Shown here in pieces: positions 11,834-23,309 of a DNA stretch of 38,251 nucleotides; the first letter of the stretch is position 1; every line of letters begins with the position of its first letter. The notes beneath the pieces were generated by a model. That model saw only the letters and a program-made list of their open reading frames with translations, made no database searches and was not told the origin of the DNA. Origin of the DNA: Halothiobacillus neapolitanus (GTDB taxonomy: Bacteria > Pseudomonadota > Gammaproteobacteria > Halothiobacillales > Halothiobacillaceae). Where the stretch lies: contig DZCK01000006.1 in assembly GCA_022730245.1 (NCBI GenBank), positions 1 to 38,251 on the forward strand, in the 5' to 3' direction. Both the position numbers and the translations under genes were made by a program.

Positions 11834-13086
11834 TAACGATCCACCTCACCAAAAACAATATCTTGCGTGCCAATAATCGCCACGACATCGGCCAACATAT
11901 GCCCGCGCGACATTTCATCCAGCGCCGACAAATGCGCAAACCCGGGCGCACGAACTTTCAAACGATAGGGTTTATTGGAACCATCGGAGACCAAATAGAT
12001 TCCAAATTCGCCTTTGGGGTGCTCGACTGCCGCATAGGTTTCGCCCGCAGGCAAGCAATACCCTTCTGTAAAGAGCTTAAAGTGGTGAATGAGGGATTCC
12101 ATATCCGCTTTAACTTCCTCGCGCCGAGGCGGGGCAATTTTGCGATCATCCACCATGATCGGCCCCGGATTTTTACGCAGCCAATCAATGCACTGGATAA
12201 TAATCCGGTTGGATTGACGCATTTCTTCAACCCGCACCAAATAGCGGTCGTAGCAATCGCCCGTCACACCCACCGGAATATCAAAATCCAAGCGATCGTA
12301 CACGGCGTAAGGTTGTTTTTTACGCAAATCCCAAGCCACACCAGATCCGCGCAACATAGGACCCGTAAAACCCAACGCAATCGCACGTTCCGGGGATACC
12401 ACCCCGATATTGACCGTGCGTTGTTTCCAAATACGGTTATCGGTCAGTAGGGTTTCATACTCATCGACATAACCTGGAAAACGCGCGGTAAAATCTTGCA
12501 AGAAATCCAGTAATGAGCCCTGACGCGACTCATTCATGCGGTTGACATCACGCGCACTGTGCCACTGTGATTTCTCATACTGCGGCATGGAATCGGGCAG
12601 ATCGCGCGCCACGCCGCCGGGGCGATAATAAGTTGCGTGCAAGCGCGCACCCGATACCGCTTCATAGCAATCCATCAGGTCTTCACGCTCGCGGAACGCG
12701 TACAAAAAAACCGTCATGGCGCCAATATCAAGCGCGTGCGCGCCCAACCATAGCAAGTGATTCAAAATACGGGTGATTTCATCGAACATCACGCGGATGT
12801 ATTGCGCGCGTTCGGGAATTTCCAAATTCACTAATTGCTCAATAGCCCGCACATAAGCATGCTCATTGCACATCATCGACACGTAGTCCAAGCGATCCAT
12901 ATAACCAATTGACTGGTTATAGGGCTTGCTTTCCGCCAACTTCTCGGTGCCTCGATGCAGCAAGCCAATATGCGGATCCGCCCGCACAATGGTTTCGCCA
13001 TCCATTTCCAGCACAAGCCGCAAAACACCATGCGCTGAAGGGTGCTGGGGGCCAAAATTTAAGGTGTAATTAGCAATTTCTGGCAT
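11833..13086 (-). CDS. nuoD: NADH-quinone oxidoreductase subunit D
   Basis: 417 aa; [23 protein letters not shown] and [14 protein letters not shown] typical of NuoD. Confidence 0.97.
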   Translation of the reverse strand: MPEIANYTLNFGPQHPSAHGVLRLVLEMDGETIVRADPHIGLLHRGTEKLAESKPYNQSIGYMDRLDYVSMMCNEHAYVRAIEQLVNLEIPERAQYIRVMFDEITRILNHLLWLGAHALDIGAMTVFLYAFREREDLMDCYEAVSGARLHATYYRPGGVARDLPDSMPQYEKSQWHSARDVNRMNESRQGSLLDFLQDFTARFPGYVDEYETLLTDNRIWKQRTVNIGVVSPERAIALGFTGPMLRGSGVAWDLRKKQPYAVYDRLDFDIPVGVTGDCYDRYLVRVEEMRQSNRIIIQCIDWLRKNPGPIMVDDRKIAPPRREEVKADMESLIHHFKLFTEGYCLPAGETYAAVEHPKGEFGIYLVSDGSNKPYRLKVRAPGFAHLSALDEMSRGHMLADVVAIIGTQDIVFGEVDR

Positions 13087-13088
13087 GA

Positions 13089-13808
13089 CTACTTCCCGCC
13101 TTGGCCGAGATAACGACTGTCGTGACGATAAACGCGCGGCACCAAAACGCGCGGCTCGATAGATACCGGCTCGTAAACGACCCGATTTTTTTCAGGGTCG
13201 TAGCGCACTTCTACATGCCCAATCAGCGGGAAATCTTTACGGAAGGGATGACCCACAAAACCATAATCCGTCAAAATTCGCCGCATGTCGGGATGATCAT
13301 CAAACAAAATACCGAAAAGATCGAAGGCCTCTCGCTCAAACCAATTCACGGTAGGCCACACTTGGGCGACCGAAGGCACCATGGGAGCATTGACATCCGG
13401 GCATGCAACGTGCACGCGCAAACGCCAGTTATGCGTGTAAGAAAGCAAATGCGCCACCACCACAAAACGGGGTCGAGTGGTAGCACCTAGATCTAACGAT
13501 TCGCCAAACTTCAAACGCGCACTGCTGGCAGGCTCAACCCCCCGGCCATAGCCCGAGAAAGAAACGGTTTCCTCTCCCGCCCATTCCGACTGGCCGTACT
13601 CAAGATAATCAACGCCACACAAATCAACACATTGATCAAACGCGGTTAAAGGGGACTGCGCAAGCAACTTGGCCGCAGCCAACCAATGCTCCGCCAAAAC
13701 TTCAATTGTGAGCTCATCAAGCGCTTGAGTGGCATTAACCAAAAGCGAGCCCAGAACGGCTTCCACTGCAGGCTGCAAGGTCGGATTGAGTTTTTGCTGC
13801 ACAGTCAT
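13089..13808 (-). CDS. nuoC: NADH-quinone oxidoreductase subunit C
   Basis: 239 aa; [52 protein letters not shown] is the NuoC signature. Confidence 0.97.
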   Translation of the reverse strand: MTVQQKLNPTLQPAVEAVLGSLLVNATQALDELTIEVLAEHWLAAAKLLAQSPLTAFDQCVDLCGVDYLEYGQSEWAGEETVSFSGYGRGVEPASSARLKFGESLDLGATTRPRFVVVAHLLSYTHNWRLRVHVACPDVNAPMVPSVAQVWPTVNWFEREAFDLFGILFDDHPDMRRILTDYGFVGHPFRKDFPLIGHVEVRYDPEKNRVVYEPVSIEPRVLVPRVYRHDSRYLGQGGK

Positions 13809-13845
13809 TTAGTCATTCCACCCCGAGTTTTAAGGCCAAAACCCA

Positions 13846-14325
13846 TCAGCTACGCGCGATGGTATTGGTGCGACGAATTTTATTTTGCAACTGAATAATG
13901 CCGTAGAGCAGCGCTTCAGCCGTTGGCGGGCAGCCCGGCACATAAATATCAACCGGAACGATGCGATCGCACCCCCGCACCACAGCGTAAGAGTAATGAT
14001 AGTACCCCCCCCCATTGGCGCAAGAACCCATCGAGATAACCCAACGGGGCTCTGCCATTTGGTCATACACTTTGCGTAAAGCGGGTGCCATTTTATTAAC
14101 CAAAGTGCCCGCCACGATCATTACATCCGATTGACGGGGGCTCGGACGAAACACCACGCCAAAACGATCTAAATCATAACGCGCCGCGCCCGCATGCATC
14201 ATCTCAACCGCGCAGCAGGCTAAACCGAATGTCATAGGCCAAAGCGAACCGGTGCGTGCCCAGTTAATGAGCTTATCAGCCGATGTGGTGACAAACCCTT
14301 TATCAAAAACGCCTTCTATTCCCAT
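13846..14325 (-). CDS. nuoB: NADH-quinone oxidoreductase subunit B
   Basis: [48 protein letters not shown] and [18 protein letters not shown] 14325. Confidence 0.97.
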   Translation of the reverse strand: MGIEGVFDKGFVTTSADKLINWARTGSLWPMTFGLACCAVEMMHAGAARYDLDRFGVVFRPSPRQSDVMIVAGTLVNKMAPALRKVYDQMAEPRWVISMGSCANGGGYYHYSYAVVRGCDRIVPVDIYVPGCPPTAEALLYGIIQLQNKIRRTNTIARS

Positions 14326-14672
14326 TCCAGCGCACCTTTTTTCCATTCATAAATGAAACCGATCACAAGCACTCCTAAAAAAATTGCCATAGCAATTAAT
14401 CCAAAGTGCCCTATTTGATCGAGCGCTACAGCCCATGGGAACAAAAAAGCGATTTCAAGATCAAATATAATAAATAGGATAGCTACGAGATAATACCGGA
14501 TATCAAATTTCATCCGCGCATCTTCAAAGGCTGGAAAACCACATTCATAGGGCGCATTTTTTGCCGGATCAGGTCGCTTAGGCGCCAGTAACTGACCACC
14601 AAAAAGCAAACCTAACGAGAATAAGGTTGCAACACTGAAGAAAATCAGAATAGGAAGATAACCTTCTAACAC
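14316..14672 (-). CDS. nuoA: NADH-quinone oxidoreductase subunit A
   Basis: [41 protein letters not shown]. Start likely GTG 14672 ([13 protein letters not shown]) preceded by GAGGGTG. Confidence 0.94.
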   Translation of the reverse strand: MLEGYLPILIFFSVATLFSLGLLFGGQLLAPKRPDPAKNAPYECGFPAFEDARMKFDIRYYLVAILFIIFDLEIAFLFPWAVALDQIGHFGLIAMAIFLGVLVIGFIYEWKKGALEWE

Positions 14673-14791
14673 GGGGCACCCTCGCGGTCGGCGCGAACTC
14701 AAGTTCGCTGGTTTTTTTGGCGCGCAAACTAAATCTCAGCACACAGTTTAGACTGCGGACTGGTTTAATTCGATTGTACAAAAACATTGTT

Positions 14792-14876
14792 TGGTGCGGA
14801 CGGTGGGACTCGAACCCACACAGCTTTCGCCACTACCCCCTCAAGATAGCGTGTCTACCAATTCCACCACGTCCGC
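14792..14876 (-). tRNA. leuU: tRNA-Leu(GAG), CCA encoded
   Basis: Reverse complement GCGGACGTGGTGGAATTGGTAGACACGCTATCTTGAGGGGGTAGTGGCGAAAGCTGTGTGGGTTCGAGTCCCACCGTCCGCACCA folds as a class II tRNA: 7-bp acceptor, anticodon GAG in loop TTGAGGG, GGTTCGAGTCC T-arm, genomic CCA. It lies beside secG, as leuU does in E. coli. Confidence 0.97.
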
Positions 14877-14965
14877 TAAATTCTTAGACTGACTCAAACA
14901 AAGTGCATACACCTTGATTTAAGCCAAATTTTGCCGAAGCTTACGCCAAGGCCGCATTCCATTGC

Positions 14966-15400
14966 CTATTTCGGTGCGCCGCCGTTCGGGATATCCCCTT
15001 GCTTTGGCTCTGCCGTTGCAGGCGCCGGCTGTTCACTGCTGGGCGTGGATGGCACGTCCGCAGGTTTAGCTGGCGCTGAATTAACCGGCGCTGCGGGGTT
15101 TTGCCCAGGCACCTCGTTTGAACCCGTACTTGAAACGGGCACAGAATTTACCACGCTCGATGGCGTATGTGAAGTATTAATGACATAAGCCAACAACAAA
15201 CTAGTACCAAAGAATGCGACAACCAACCAGCCGGTTAACTTTTGCAAAAAAGTCGCCGCACCCCGCGCACCAAATACGGTACCGGACGAACCGGAACCAA
15301 ACGCGGCACCCGCATCGGCACCCTTACCGTGCTGAATCAAAACCAAGCCAATCAGCGTTAGCCCAATCAACACATGAACAATTAATATTATAGTTTGCAT
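14966..15400 (-). CDS. secG: Preprotein translocase subunit SecG
   Basis: MQTIILIVHVLIGLTLIGLVLIQHGKGADAGAAFGSGSSGTVFGARG is SecG; Pro/Ala-rich C-tail. Start at ATG 15400. Confidence 0.95.
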   Translation of the reverse strand: MQTIILIVHVLIGLTLIGLVLIQHGKGADAGAAFGSGSSGTVFGARGAATFLQKLTGWLVVAFFGTSLLLAYVINTSHTPSSVVNSVPVSSTGSNEVPGQNPAAPVNSAPAKPADVPSTPSSEQPAPATAEPKQGDIPNGGAPK

Positions 15401-15405
15401 TATAC

Positions 15406-16170
15406 CTATCTCAGCGAGTCGGCCGCAGCACGACAAATAATCAGAAAATCTTCCGCCTTCAATGATGCGCCGCCTATTAAGCCGCCATCAATATCTGGCT
15501 CGGCAAATAGCTCAGCTGCATTATCTGCTTTCACCGACCCGCCGTACTGTATACGAACAGCGCGCGCCACGGCGGGGTTTTGTGCGCTAAGCACGCCACG
15601 AATCATGGCGTGCATCGCTTGCGCTTGCGCTGGCGAGGCCGTTAGCCCCGTACCTATAGCCCAAATGGGCTCATAGGCAATCACGAGCCGTTCAAATAAC
15701 TCAATACCAATCTCATTTAATACGGCTTGAATTTGGCCTTCAACCACGGCATTCATCCGACCCGCTTCGCGCTCTTCGAGCGTTTCGCCGACACAAAGCA
15801 CAGGCGTAAGACCTGATTTTAACGCGATGTGCGTTTTACGAGCGACCACTTCGTTCGTTTCAGCAAACAAAGCGCGCCGCTCCGAGTGCCCAACCAGCAC
15901 ATAACGGCAACCAACTTCTCGCAACATTTCGGCTGAAACTTCACCCGTGTAGGCACCCGCTGCAAATTCAGAGCAATTTTGACCGCCCACCGCCAACGCC
16001 GTATGCGCCGCCTGATGGACAACTTGGGGAATAAAAACATGCGGCGGGCAAACCCCAACATCGACCGCATCGAATGCCGGCAGACCCGCAAGGATGCTGG
16101 CGACTAATGCGTCAGAAGCGGCAGCGGTACCGTTAAGCTTCCAGTTTCCGATTACAATTGGCTTGCGCAT
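15406..16170 (-). CDS. tpiA: Triosephosphate isomerase
   Basis: [44 protein letters not shown] motifs. Confidence 0.98.
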   Translation of the reverse strand: MRKPIVIGNWKLNGTAAASDALVASILAGLPAFDAVDVGVCPPHVFIPQVVHQAAHTALAVGGQNCSEFAAGAYTGEVSAEMLREVGCRYVLVGHSERRALFAETNEVVARKTHIALKSGLTPVLCVGETLEEREAGRMNAVVEGQIQAVLNEIGIELFERLVIAYEPIWAIGTGLTASPAQAQAMHAMIRGVLSAQNPAVARAVRIQYGGSVKADNAAELFAEPDIDGGLIGGASLKAEDFLIICRAAADSLR

Positions 16171-16317
16171 GCCGTATTAATTCCCCTAAATTTAAGCCAC
16201 ACATCACATTCTGAACACAAAAGCACACTGTGCCCGCCCCTAAAAAGGCCGCTAAGATTACTTGCACCGTCTCGTTAAATCAATCTTTCAAACCAATTGC
16301 GCACAGATATGATCTAA

Positions 16318-17646
16318 TTATTGGGTCACCGCGCGAATTTCATTTGCCAAATTCTGCGCAATGAAAGCCACCTGCTCACCACTCTCGCCCTCAACCATCA
16401 CACGAATGAGCGGTTCTGTGCCCGATGCCCGCAGCAACACCCGCCCTCGTTCGCCTAATGACTGCTCGGCTTTCTGTACCGCACCAATTATGTCGGGATG
16501 ATTTAAGTCAATTCCTTGTTCACTTCGAATGTTGATTAAAGTTTGCGGATAAATTTTCACACCGGCCGCTAGTTGGTGCAAAGATTTGCCCGTGTGTTTT
16601 ATTGCTGACACCACTTGAAGCGCAGCAATAATGCCATCTCCCGTGGTATGACGATCAAGGCAAAGAATATGCCCCGATGATTCGCCACCAAGCATCCAAC
16701 CGTGGTGTTTTAAGGCCTCATGAACATGCCGATCGCCAACCTTAGCGCGGAGAAAAGGCAGACCCAGCGTTTTAATGGCCTGCTCCAGACCCAAATTGCT
16801 CATTTGTGTGCCGACCACACCACCACAATAACCCGCCCGGCGCACGCGATCGGCTGCAATGATATATAACAGCATGTCACCATCCAGCACTTGGCCTTCG
16901 CCATCCACCATCAAAACACGATCGCCGTCACCATCTAGCGCAATCCCTAAATCCGCGCGAAACTCAGCCACGGCACGCTGTAAAGCCGCGGGCGCCGTGG
17001 AGCCCACCCCTTCGTTAATATTCAGCCCATCTGGCGCAACCCCAATGCGGATCACCTCAGCCCCCAGCTCAGTAAATACCCTAGGCGCTACCTGATAACC
17101 CGCACCATGCGCGCAATCCACAACAATGCGCAGATTGCTCAGACTCATACCAATCTCAACCGAGCTTTTGCAAAACTCAATATACCGGCCCGGTGCATCG
17201 TCGATGCGCTGGGCTTTACCAAGCAAATTCGAAGGCGCCACCGTCATGGGTTCATCGAGCATCTCTTCAATTTGCGCTTCGACCGAATCGGGTAGCTTTT
17301 CACCACTGGCAGAAAAAAACTTAACGCCATTATCGTGAAAGGGGTTGTGCGACGCACTAATTACAACGCCCGCAGAACCCCTCAGGGTTCGAGTAAGGTA
17401 CGCAATTGCTGGGGTTGGCATGGGTCCGAGCAAACGCACATCCACCCCGGCTGCGGAAAAACCCGCCTCCAAGGCTGATTCAAACATATAGCCCGAGATT
17501 CGGGTGTCTTTACCAATTAAGACGCGCCGCCGACCATCCTGCCCAAGCACCATACCAGCAGCCCAGCCAAGCTTAAGCACAAATTCGGGCGTCATCGGCC
17601 ACTGCCCAACAGCACCCCGCACCCCATCCGTACCGAACACCTTCAT
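16318..17646 (-). CDS. glmM: Phosphoglucosamine mutase
   Basis: [70 protein letters not shown] 17646 rather than the upstream ORF start. Confidence 0.97.
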   Translation of the reverse strand: MKVFGTDGVRGAVGQWPMTPEFVLKLGWAAGMVLGQDGRRRVLIGKDTRISGYMFESALEAGFSAAGVDVRLLGPMPTPAIAYLTRTLRGSAGVVISASHNPFHDNGVKFFSASGEKLPDSVEAQIEEMLDEPMTVAPSNLLGKAQRIDDAPGRYIEFCKSSVEIGMSLSNLRIVVDCAHGAGYQVAPRVFTELGAEVIRIGVAPDGLNINEGVGSTAPAALQRAVAEFRADLGIALDGDGDRVLMVDGEGQVLDGDMLLYIIAADRVRRAGYCGGVVGTQMSNLGLEQAIKTLGLPFLRAKVGDRHVHEALKHHGWMLGGESSGHILCLDRHTTGDGIIAALQVVSAIKHTGKSLHQLAAGVKIYPQTLINIRSEQGIDLNHPDIIGAVQKAEQSLGERGRVLLRASGTEPLIRVMVEGESGEQVAFIAQNLANEIRAVTQ

Positions 17647-17710
17647 TAAACAGCTCCATTCAGGTTTCAAATCGCAAACATCCTACCCAAGCGGCGCGCG
17701 TTCACCAAAT

Positions 17711-17743
17711 AAAAAACCGCGCCAATTAAATTTGGCGCGGTTT
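17711..17743 (-). terminator. Rho-independent terminator downstream of the cytochrome c gene
   Basis: aaaccgcgccaa-ttaaat-ttggcgcggttt: 12-bp perfect stem (17714-17725/17732-17743) with a 6-nt loop. On the minus strand it is followed by TTTTTT. Confidence 0.88.
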
Positions 17744-17772
17744 ATATCTCATAAATCTAGCGGTGAAAACGA

Positions 17773-18501
17773 TTACTCAGTTTGAGCTATATTGTTATGT
17801 GCACCGGGCGAGTTCATCTGAGAAATATAGGCCGAAAGATCACGAATTTCATCGGGCGTTAAGTATTTAGCCTGAGCTGCCATAACGTAAGAATAAGGGC
17901 CGAGCTGCTTGCCCGCTTTGTACATTTCCAACATCGAAGCTGTGGCAGAAACCGGCAAACCAGACAACTTAGGCGCGTTTAACAGTTTCGCGCCCTCCCC
18001 TTCAGCGCCGTGGCAAACGGCACACGATGAGAACAACGCATGACCAAATCCAATATTGGCATCAGCCGCAATCATCGGTACAGCCGGCGCGGCGGCGGCA
18101 ACGGGCGCTGCACCAGCGGCGGCAGGCGTTGCAGCAGCGGCTGCGCCACCACCGAAGGTCGTAGCGATGTAAGCCGCTAAGTCCGCAATGTCTGCCGGTG
18201 ATAAATTGGCGACTTGTGGCGCCATGGTGCTATAACGAGCGCCACCTAAATTATGTTTTTTCAAGTAGTCCATATCACCTTTTTTGAAGGCAGTAAGAAC
18301 GGCTTCAGCATCAACAGCAGACAAATGGGTTAGGGCGGGAAAAGCGCCACCGTTACCCTTTCCATCAGCGCCATGACACGCAGCACACGTAGCAAATTTA
18401 GCTTTACCAGCAGCCGCATCACCAGCAGCCATTGAAACCAACGGCTGAACCATTAAACCACCCAACACGATAGCGAGCAGCGAACGACGGATCATTTTCA
18501 T
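17773..18501 (-). CDS. Two-haem class I cytochrome c (cytochrome c4/c553-like)
   Basis: 242 aa; signal peptide-like N-terminus (MKMIRRSLLAIVLGGLMVQPLVSMAAG), two CXXCH motifs (CAACH, CAVCH), Met-containing distal segments (YSTMAPQ, YSYVMAAQ), Ala/Pro-rich linker. Confidence 0.88.
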   Translation of the reverse strand: MKMIRRSLLAIVLGGLMVQPLVSMAAGDAAAGKAKFATCAACHGADGKGNGGAFPALTHLSAVDAEAVLTAFKKGDMDYLKKHNLGGARYSTMAPQVANLSPADIADLAAYIATTFGGGAAAAATPAAAGAAPVAAAAPAVPMIAADANIGFGHALFSSCAVCHGAEGEGAKLLNAPKLSGLPVSATASMLEMYKAGKQLGPYSYVMAAQAKYLTPDEIRDLSAYISQMNSPGAHNNIAQTE

Positions 18502-18673
18502 AATTTCTCTCTCATTATTTTTAAGACAACGCTATGAGCCTGTGCATTTTGGGCACAAACCTTTAGAGTCAAACACCCCCCATATAAAGTATCAGAGAAC
18601 ACTAATGCTGGACAAACGAATGAGACTTATGCCTTAGAAAATTAATGTATACCTCGGCAGATTCAATAAAAAA

Positions 18674-19561
18674 TCAAGCCGACTGAACGGCCTTTAAAAA
18701 CTTAAGACCATCTCGCGTGGCCGCCACATCATGAACCCTTACGATACGCGCACCGCGTTCTACCGCCATAACAGCCGCAACAACACTACCAATTACCCGC
18801 TCCGACACCGCACGATCGAGTGTCTCTCCAATCATTCGCTTACGCGACACGCCCACCAATAGGGGCAAATTTAATTTGCCAAGCAAATCGATATTTTTTA
18901 GCAATTGAAGATTTTGCGCTGTATTTTTTGCAAAACCAAAGCCCGGATCTACCCATAAAGAGGACCTGGGGATGCCAGCGGCGGTCACAACCGCTACGCG
19001 CTCAGCGAGCGCACTGATCACCTCGCCCACCACATCGTGATAGGTCTCGTACCCGCTCATTGTGCTCGGCTCACCGCGCATATGCATTAAGCACACAGCT
19101 ACCCCCTGATCGCGCACCAGCAACTCAACTGCCGCAAGGGCGCCCTCACGGCTTAATGCCCGTACATCGTTAATGAATGAAGCGCCTGCATGCACAGCGG
19201 CTGTCATCACACGGGGATCGCTGGTATCGATCGAGAGCGGCGCATCAAAACGCTGCCGCAATGCCTCTATCACGGGAATGACCCGTTCAAGCTCGTGCTC
19301 GGCGCTCACTGGCGTTGCATTAGGGCGGGTCGACTCTCCCCCAATATCGAGTATATCGGCGCCATCCCTCAACATCTGAGCCGCTTTATCAATCACTTTT
19401 GCGACATTGACTTTCCCGTTTCCATAAAAAAGACCCCCATCCGAAAAGGAATCAGGGGTCATATTTAAAATAGCCATAATGAGGGGATGACCTGAGTGGA
19501 TCATCCGCCACAACCCCAATGCAGGGAGCGGCGCGCCCTCAATGTTGGTTTGCGGGGCCAC
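18674..19561 (-). CDS. folP: Dihydropteroate synthase
   Basis: [61 protein letters not shown]. The start overlaps the ftsH 3' end; exact start uncertain. Confidence 0.96.
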   Translation of the reverse strand: MAPQTNIEGAPLPALGLWRMIHSGHPLIMAILNMTPDSFSDGGLFYGNGKVNVAKVIDKAAQMLRDGADILDIGGESTRPNATPVSAEHELERVIPVIEALRQRFDAPLSIDTSDPRVMTAAVHAGASFINDVRALSREGALAAVELLVRDQGVAVCLMHMRGEPSTMSGYETYHDVVGEVISALAERVAVVTAAGIPRSSLWVDPGFGFAKNTAQNLQLLKNIDLLGKLNLPLLVGVSRKRMIGETLDRAVSERVIGSVVAAVMAVERGARIVRVHDVAATRDGLKFLKAVQSA

Positions 19562-21497
19562 TCACCGAATCCGAAGGCTTAGCCACAGGTTCAACCACAG
19601 AATCAGCAACCGGGGTTGCTTCAGCCGTATTGCCACTGGCAGGCGGGGTATTACTCGGCGTATCCGAGCCTTGACCCCAACCGGAGGGCTCTCGCACGGT
19701 ACGGCGCGCCATCAGATCATCAATTTGCGCCAGATCAATCGTTTCATATTTCATCAGGGCTTGTGCCATGGCGTGCAGCACGTCGATATTATCGTTCAAC
19801 AACTGATTGCAACGTTGATAATTGCGATCGATTACGCCACGGATTTCAGAATCAATAATACTTGCGGTGGTATCTGATACGTTGCTACCCGGGGTTTGAC
19901 GACCAAACATCATATCGCCATCTTCTTCTGAGTACATTAACGCACCCAGCCGATCAGACATGCCCCACTTGGTAACCATATTGCGGGCAATTTCAGTGGC
20001 GCGCTCAATATCGTTGGATGCCCCCGTGGTGACCGCTTCAGCGCCAAAGATCAGTTCCTCGGCAATACGCCCACCGAACAAACTGGAAATATTCGATTCC
20101 AACTTACGCTTAGAGTAGCTGTAGCGGTCTTGATCGGGAAGGAACATCGTCACACCCAAGGCGCGACCACGGGGAATAATAGAAACCTTATAGACAGGAT
20201 CATGCTCTGGCACCAAACGCCCGACAATCGCGTGACCGGCTTCATGGTAGGCCGTCAGCTTTTTCTCTTCTTCGCTCATCACCATAGATTTGCGCTCAGC
20301 GCCCATGATGATTTTATCTTTCGCGCGTTCAAGATCCGCCATAACCACTTCATTTTTGTTGGCACGCGCCGCAAATAAAGCCGCTTCATTAACTAAGTTG
20401 GCTAAATCAGCCCCAGAAAACCCCGGTGTGCCGCGTGCCAGCAGGCTCGGCGTGATATCCGCAGAGGCAGGCACTTTGCGTAAATGCACTTTTAAAATTT
20501 GCTCACGACCCCGCACATCAGGCAAGCCCACGATGACTTGACGATCGAACCGACCAGGGCGCAGCAGGGCTTTATCCAAAACATCGGGCCGATTGGTTGC
20601 GGCGATAATAATGACGCCTTCATTGCCTTCAAAACCATCCATCTCGACCAGCAACTGGTTTAAGGTTTGCTCACGCTCATCGTGACCACCGCCCATGCCT
20701 GAGCCGCGATGACGGCCAACGGCATCAATTTCATCGATAAAAATAATGCAGGGCGCTTGCTTTTTAGCTTGTTCAAACATATCGCGAACACGCGACGCAC
20801 CCACACCCACAAACATTTCGACAAAATCGGAACCAGAAATAGTAAAGAACGGCACCTTAGCTTCACCCGCCACGGCTTTGGCGAGTAAAGTTTTACCCGT
20901 ACCCGGCGGTCCTACCATCAACACGCCGCGCGGCACGCGACCACCGAGCCGTTGAAACTTACCCGGATCACGCAGGAAATCGACTAGCTCAACCACATCT
21001 TGCTTGGCTTCATCGGCGCCCGCCACGTCGTTAAAGGTCACTTTAACTTGATCTTCACCCAAGAGTTTGGCCTTAGATTTGCCAAAACTCATCGCACCAC
21101 GACCGCCGCCGCCTTGCATTTGGCGCATAAAGAACACCCAAATACCAATTAAGAGCAAGAACGGGAACCATTGAATAAAGATGGTCATGAGCAAAGAGGG
21201 GCGCTCGGGCGGCATCGCATCAATTTTGACGTTGTTGCTTAAAAGATCACCCACCATGGCACGGTTGTCTGTTTCTGGGCTGTAGGTTTCAAAACTGGCA
21301 CCCGAGCTTGTTTTGCCGGTAATGGTTTTCCCTTCGATGATGACCGAGTCAACACTTCCCCCTTTCACATCACTTAAAAACTGGGAGTAACTCATCGGCT
21401 GCGAGGCTGTCGAGCGGGTGCTAAAGCTGTTGAATACAGTCATCAGCACAACCGCAATCACAACCCAGACCAAAATATTTTTCGTTAAATCGTTCAA
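19539..21497 (-). CDS. ftsH: ATP-dependent zinc metalloprotease FtsH
   Basis: [18 protein letters not shown] Walker [12 protein letters not shown] Walker B, HEAGH zinc motif. Start most likely TTG 21497 (or GTG 21500) behind AGAGGTGG; the ORF track extends to ATG 21542. Confidence 0.96.
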   Translation of the reverse strand: MNDLTKNILVWVVIAVVLMTVFNSFSTRSTASQPMSYSQFLSDVKGGSVDSVIIEGKTITGKTSSGASFETYSPETDNRAMVGDLLSNNVKIDAMPPERPSLLMTIFIQWFPFLLLIGIWVFFMRQMQGGGGRGAMSFGKSKAKLLGEDQVKVTFNDVAGADEAKQDVVELVDFLRDPGKFQRLGGRVPRGVLMVGPPGTGKTLLAKAVAGEAKVPFFTISGSDFVEMFVGVGASRVRDMFEQAKKQAPCIIFIDEIDAVGRHRGSGMGGGHDEREQTLNQLLVEMDGFEGNEGVIIIAATNRPDVLDKALLRPGRFDRQVIVGLPDVRGREQILKVHLRKVPASADITPSLLARGTPGFSGADLANLVNEAALFAARANKNEVVMADLERAKDKIIMGAERKSMVMSEEEKKLTAYHEAGHAIVGRLVPEHDPVYKVSIIPRGRALGVTMFLPDQDRYSYSKRKLESNISSLFGGRIAEELIFGAEAVTTGASNDIERATEIARNMVTKWGMSDRLGALMYSEEDGDMMFGRQTPGSNVSDTTASIIDSEIRGVIDRNYQRCNQLLNDNIDVLHAMAQALMKYETIDLAQIDDLMARRTVREPSGWGQGSDTPSNTPPASGNTAEATPVADSVVEPVAKPSDSVSGPANQH

Positions 21498-21571
21498 CAC
21501 ACCACCTCTAAATGCCCATGCCATTGCTTGCGGGGAAGCCATACCCCGATAAGAAAAACTATTAAACTACC

Positions 21572-22201
21572 TTATACCACGCGGTGCCCTTGCGCCACTA
21601 GATACACCTCTTTTGAGCGCGGGCGCGAGGCTTTGGGCTTTCGCACCGAGACCTCTTTAAACGCCACACGCGCGAGCTTCATGTAGGCATCAAAACCAAT
21701 CCCTTGAAAGAGCTTAGTCACAAAAGCGCCCTCAGGCTTAAGCATCTGATGACAAAAATCTAAAGCAAGTTCCGCCAAATACATCGCGCGGGGAATATCC
21801 ACCGATTCCACGCCACTCATGTTGGGTGCCATATCCGAAATTACAAGGTCTACCGGCGCATTTTCTAAACGTGCCGTGAGATCAGCCAAGACGGAGTTGC
21901 TTGAAAAATCCCCTTGTATAACCGTGGTATGCGCAAAATGATCCATGGGTAATAAATCAAGCGCGAAGATATGCCCCTTATCGCCAATGACTTGAGCTGC
22001 GTATTGCGTCCACCCGCCAGGAGCCGCACCTAAATCCACCACCCGCTGGCCTGATTTCAAAAAATGATCGCGCTCGTTTAGCTCCATGAGCTTGTATACG
22101 GCGCGTGAACGATAACCTTCTCGCTTCGCTTTAAGTACATATTCATCACGAAAATGTTCAGCCAACCAACGCTGGCTACTTCCCGACCGTGCCATAGGCA
22201 C
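21572..22201 (-). CDS. rlmE: 23S rRNA (uridine-2'-O-)-methyltransferase RlmE
   Basis: 209 aa; RSRAVYKLMELNERDHFLKSGQRVVDLGAAPGGWTQYA, DLVISDMAPNMSG, KPKASRPRSKEVYLVA. Next to ftsH as in E. coli. Confidence 0.96.
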   Translation of the reverse strand: MPMARSGSSQRWLAEHFRDEYVLKAKREGYRSRAVYKLMELNERDHFLKSGQRVVDLGAAPGGWTQYAAQVIGDKGHIFALDLLPMDHFAHTTVIQGDFSSNSVLADLTARLENAPVDLVISDMAPNMSGVESVDIPRAMYLAELALDFCHQMLKPEGAFVTKLFQGIGFDAYMKLARVAFKEVSVRKPKASRPRSKEVYLVAQGHRVV

Positions 22202-22295
22202 CTCTATCCAAAAAACAATCAGGCATTATCGCCGTAATGCGTTTATTTAGCCAAAGGAAAGAATGGGCTAAATCGACAAAGACGCTCTTAAAAAA

Positions 22296-22856
22296 TTACT
22301 TTACCCGCCGAAAACAGCCCAGCAGATGGTCGTCTACAAGCCCCATGGCTTGCATGTAGGCATAAGCGATGGTTGATCCCATGAACTTAAAACCCCGTCG
22401 CTTTAAATCAGCGCTGAGCGCATCCGATTCCGGCGTAGTCGTAGGGCATTCGGCCTGCGTGCGCCACAAATTCACCCGAGGTTGACCACCCACAAAACGC
22501 CAAAGATAGGCATCAAAACTGCCAAACTCGGCTTGAATTGCAAGAAAGCATTGGGCGTTGTTAATTGCAGCCCCTATTTTTAAGCGGTTGCGCACGATGC
22601 CTGCATCTCTAAGCAAGGCTTGAATTTTATCTTCGCCATAGCCCGCGATAATTGCGGGGTCGAATTGATCGAACGCCTGCCGGTAGGCCGCGCGCTTTCG
22701 CAAGATGGTGTACCAACTTAACCCCGCCTGTGCCGATTCGAGCACCATAAACTCGAACAATTTACGATCATCGTGCACGGGCACGCCCCATTCCTCGTCA
22801 TGATAAATCACGTAATCGAGTTTACTCGTATCCACCCAATCGCAGCGGCACCGCAT
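22296..22856 (-). CDS. tag: DNA-3-methyladenine glycosylase I
   Basis: 186 aa; RCDWV...YHDEEWGVPVHDDRKLFEFMVLESAQAGLSWYTILRKR and GFKFMGSTIAYAYMQAMGLVDDH. Confidence 0.96.
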   Translation of the reverse strand: MRCRCDWVDTSKLDYVIYHDEEWGVPVHDDRKLFEFMVLESAQAGLSWYTILRKRAAYRQAFDQFDPAIIAGYGEDKIQALLRDAGIVRNRLKIGAAINNAQCFLAIQAEFGSFDAYLWRFVGGQPRVNLWRTQAECPTTTPESDALSADLKRRGFKFMGSTIAYAYMQAMGLVDDHLLGCFRRVK

Positions 22857-22868
22857 ATTGACTCTAAA

Positions 22869-23309
22869 TTAGTGCTTCATCATGGGCATCATGCTGCGTT
22901 TTTTGACCAGCACCGTGACTGTTTCGCTCGACCCATCGGCAAAACTTAACGTAACAGGCACGGTTTCACCTGCCACCAAGGCTTTTTCGGGGCCAATCAG
23001 CATGATATGAAAACCGCCCGGAGCCAGCTTAGTTTCGCCATGGGGTGCCACACTAATTTCTTTTTGCTCAATCATTTTGTGCATACCATTCACTTCAATG
23101 GATTTATGCAATTGAACTTCTTTGAACCCTGGGGCTGTGGCTTTAACCAGAGCCTCTGGTTTATCGGAGGTGTTTTTCATATCCAAAAAAACCGCGCTGG
23201 CCATCGCGCCGGGTGGTTGCTCGGGAATCCAAGCCTCTGAAATCACAGGCGCTGCTACAGCCATACCACTGATGGCGATTAATATTGAGCCGATCAAAAA
23301 ACGCTTCAT
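22869..23309 (-). CDS. PCu(A)C-family periplasmic copper chaperone
   Basis: Signal peptide; EVQLHKSIEVNGMHKM...GGFHIMLIGP matches the H/M copper-site pattern; Met/His C-tail (MMPMMKH). Confidence 0.9.
   Translation of the reverse strand: MKRFLIGSILIAISGMAVAAPVISEAWIPEQPPGAMASAVFLDMKNTSDKPEALVKATAPGFKEVQLHKSIEVNGMHKMIEQKEISVAPHGETKLAPGGFHIMLIGPEKALVAGETVPVTLSFADGSSETVTVLVKKRSMMPMMKH

Noticed and set aside
11758-12450. 230-aa plus-strand ORF
   Set aside because: Lies wholly antisense to nuoD and nuoE, with no recognisable family sequence. Typical shadow ORF.
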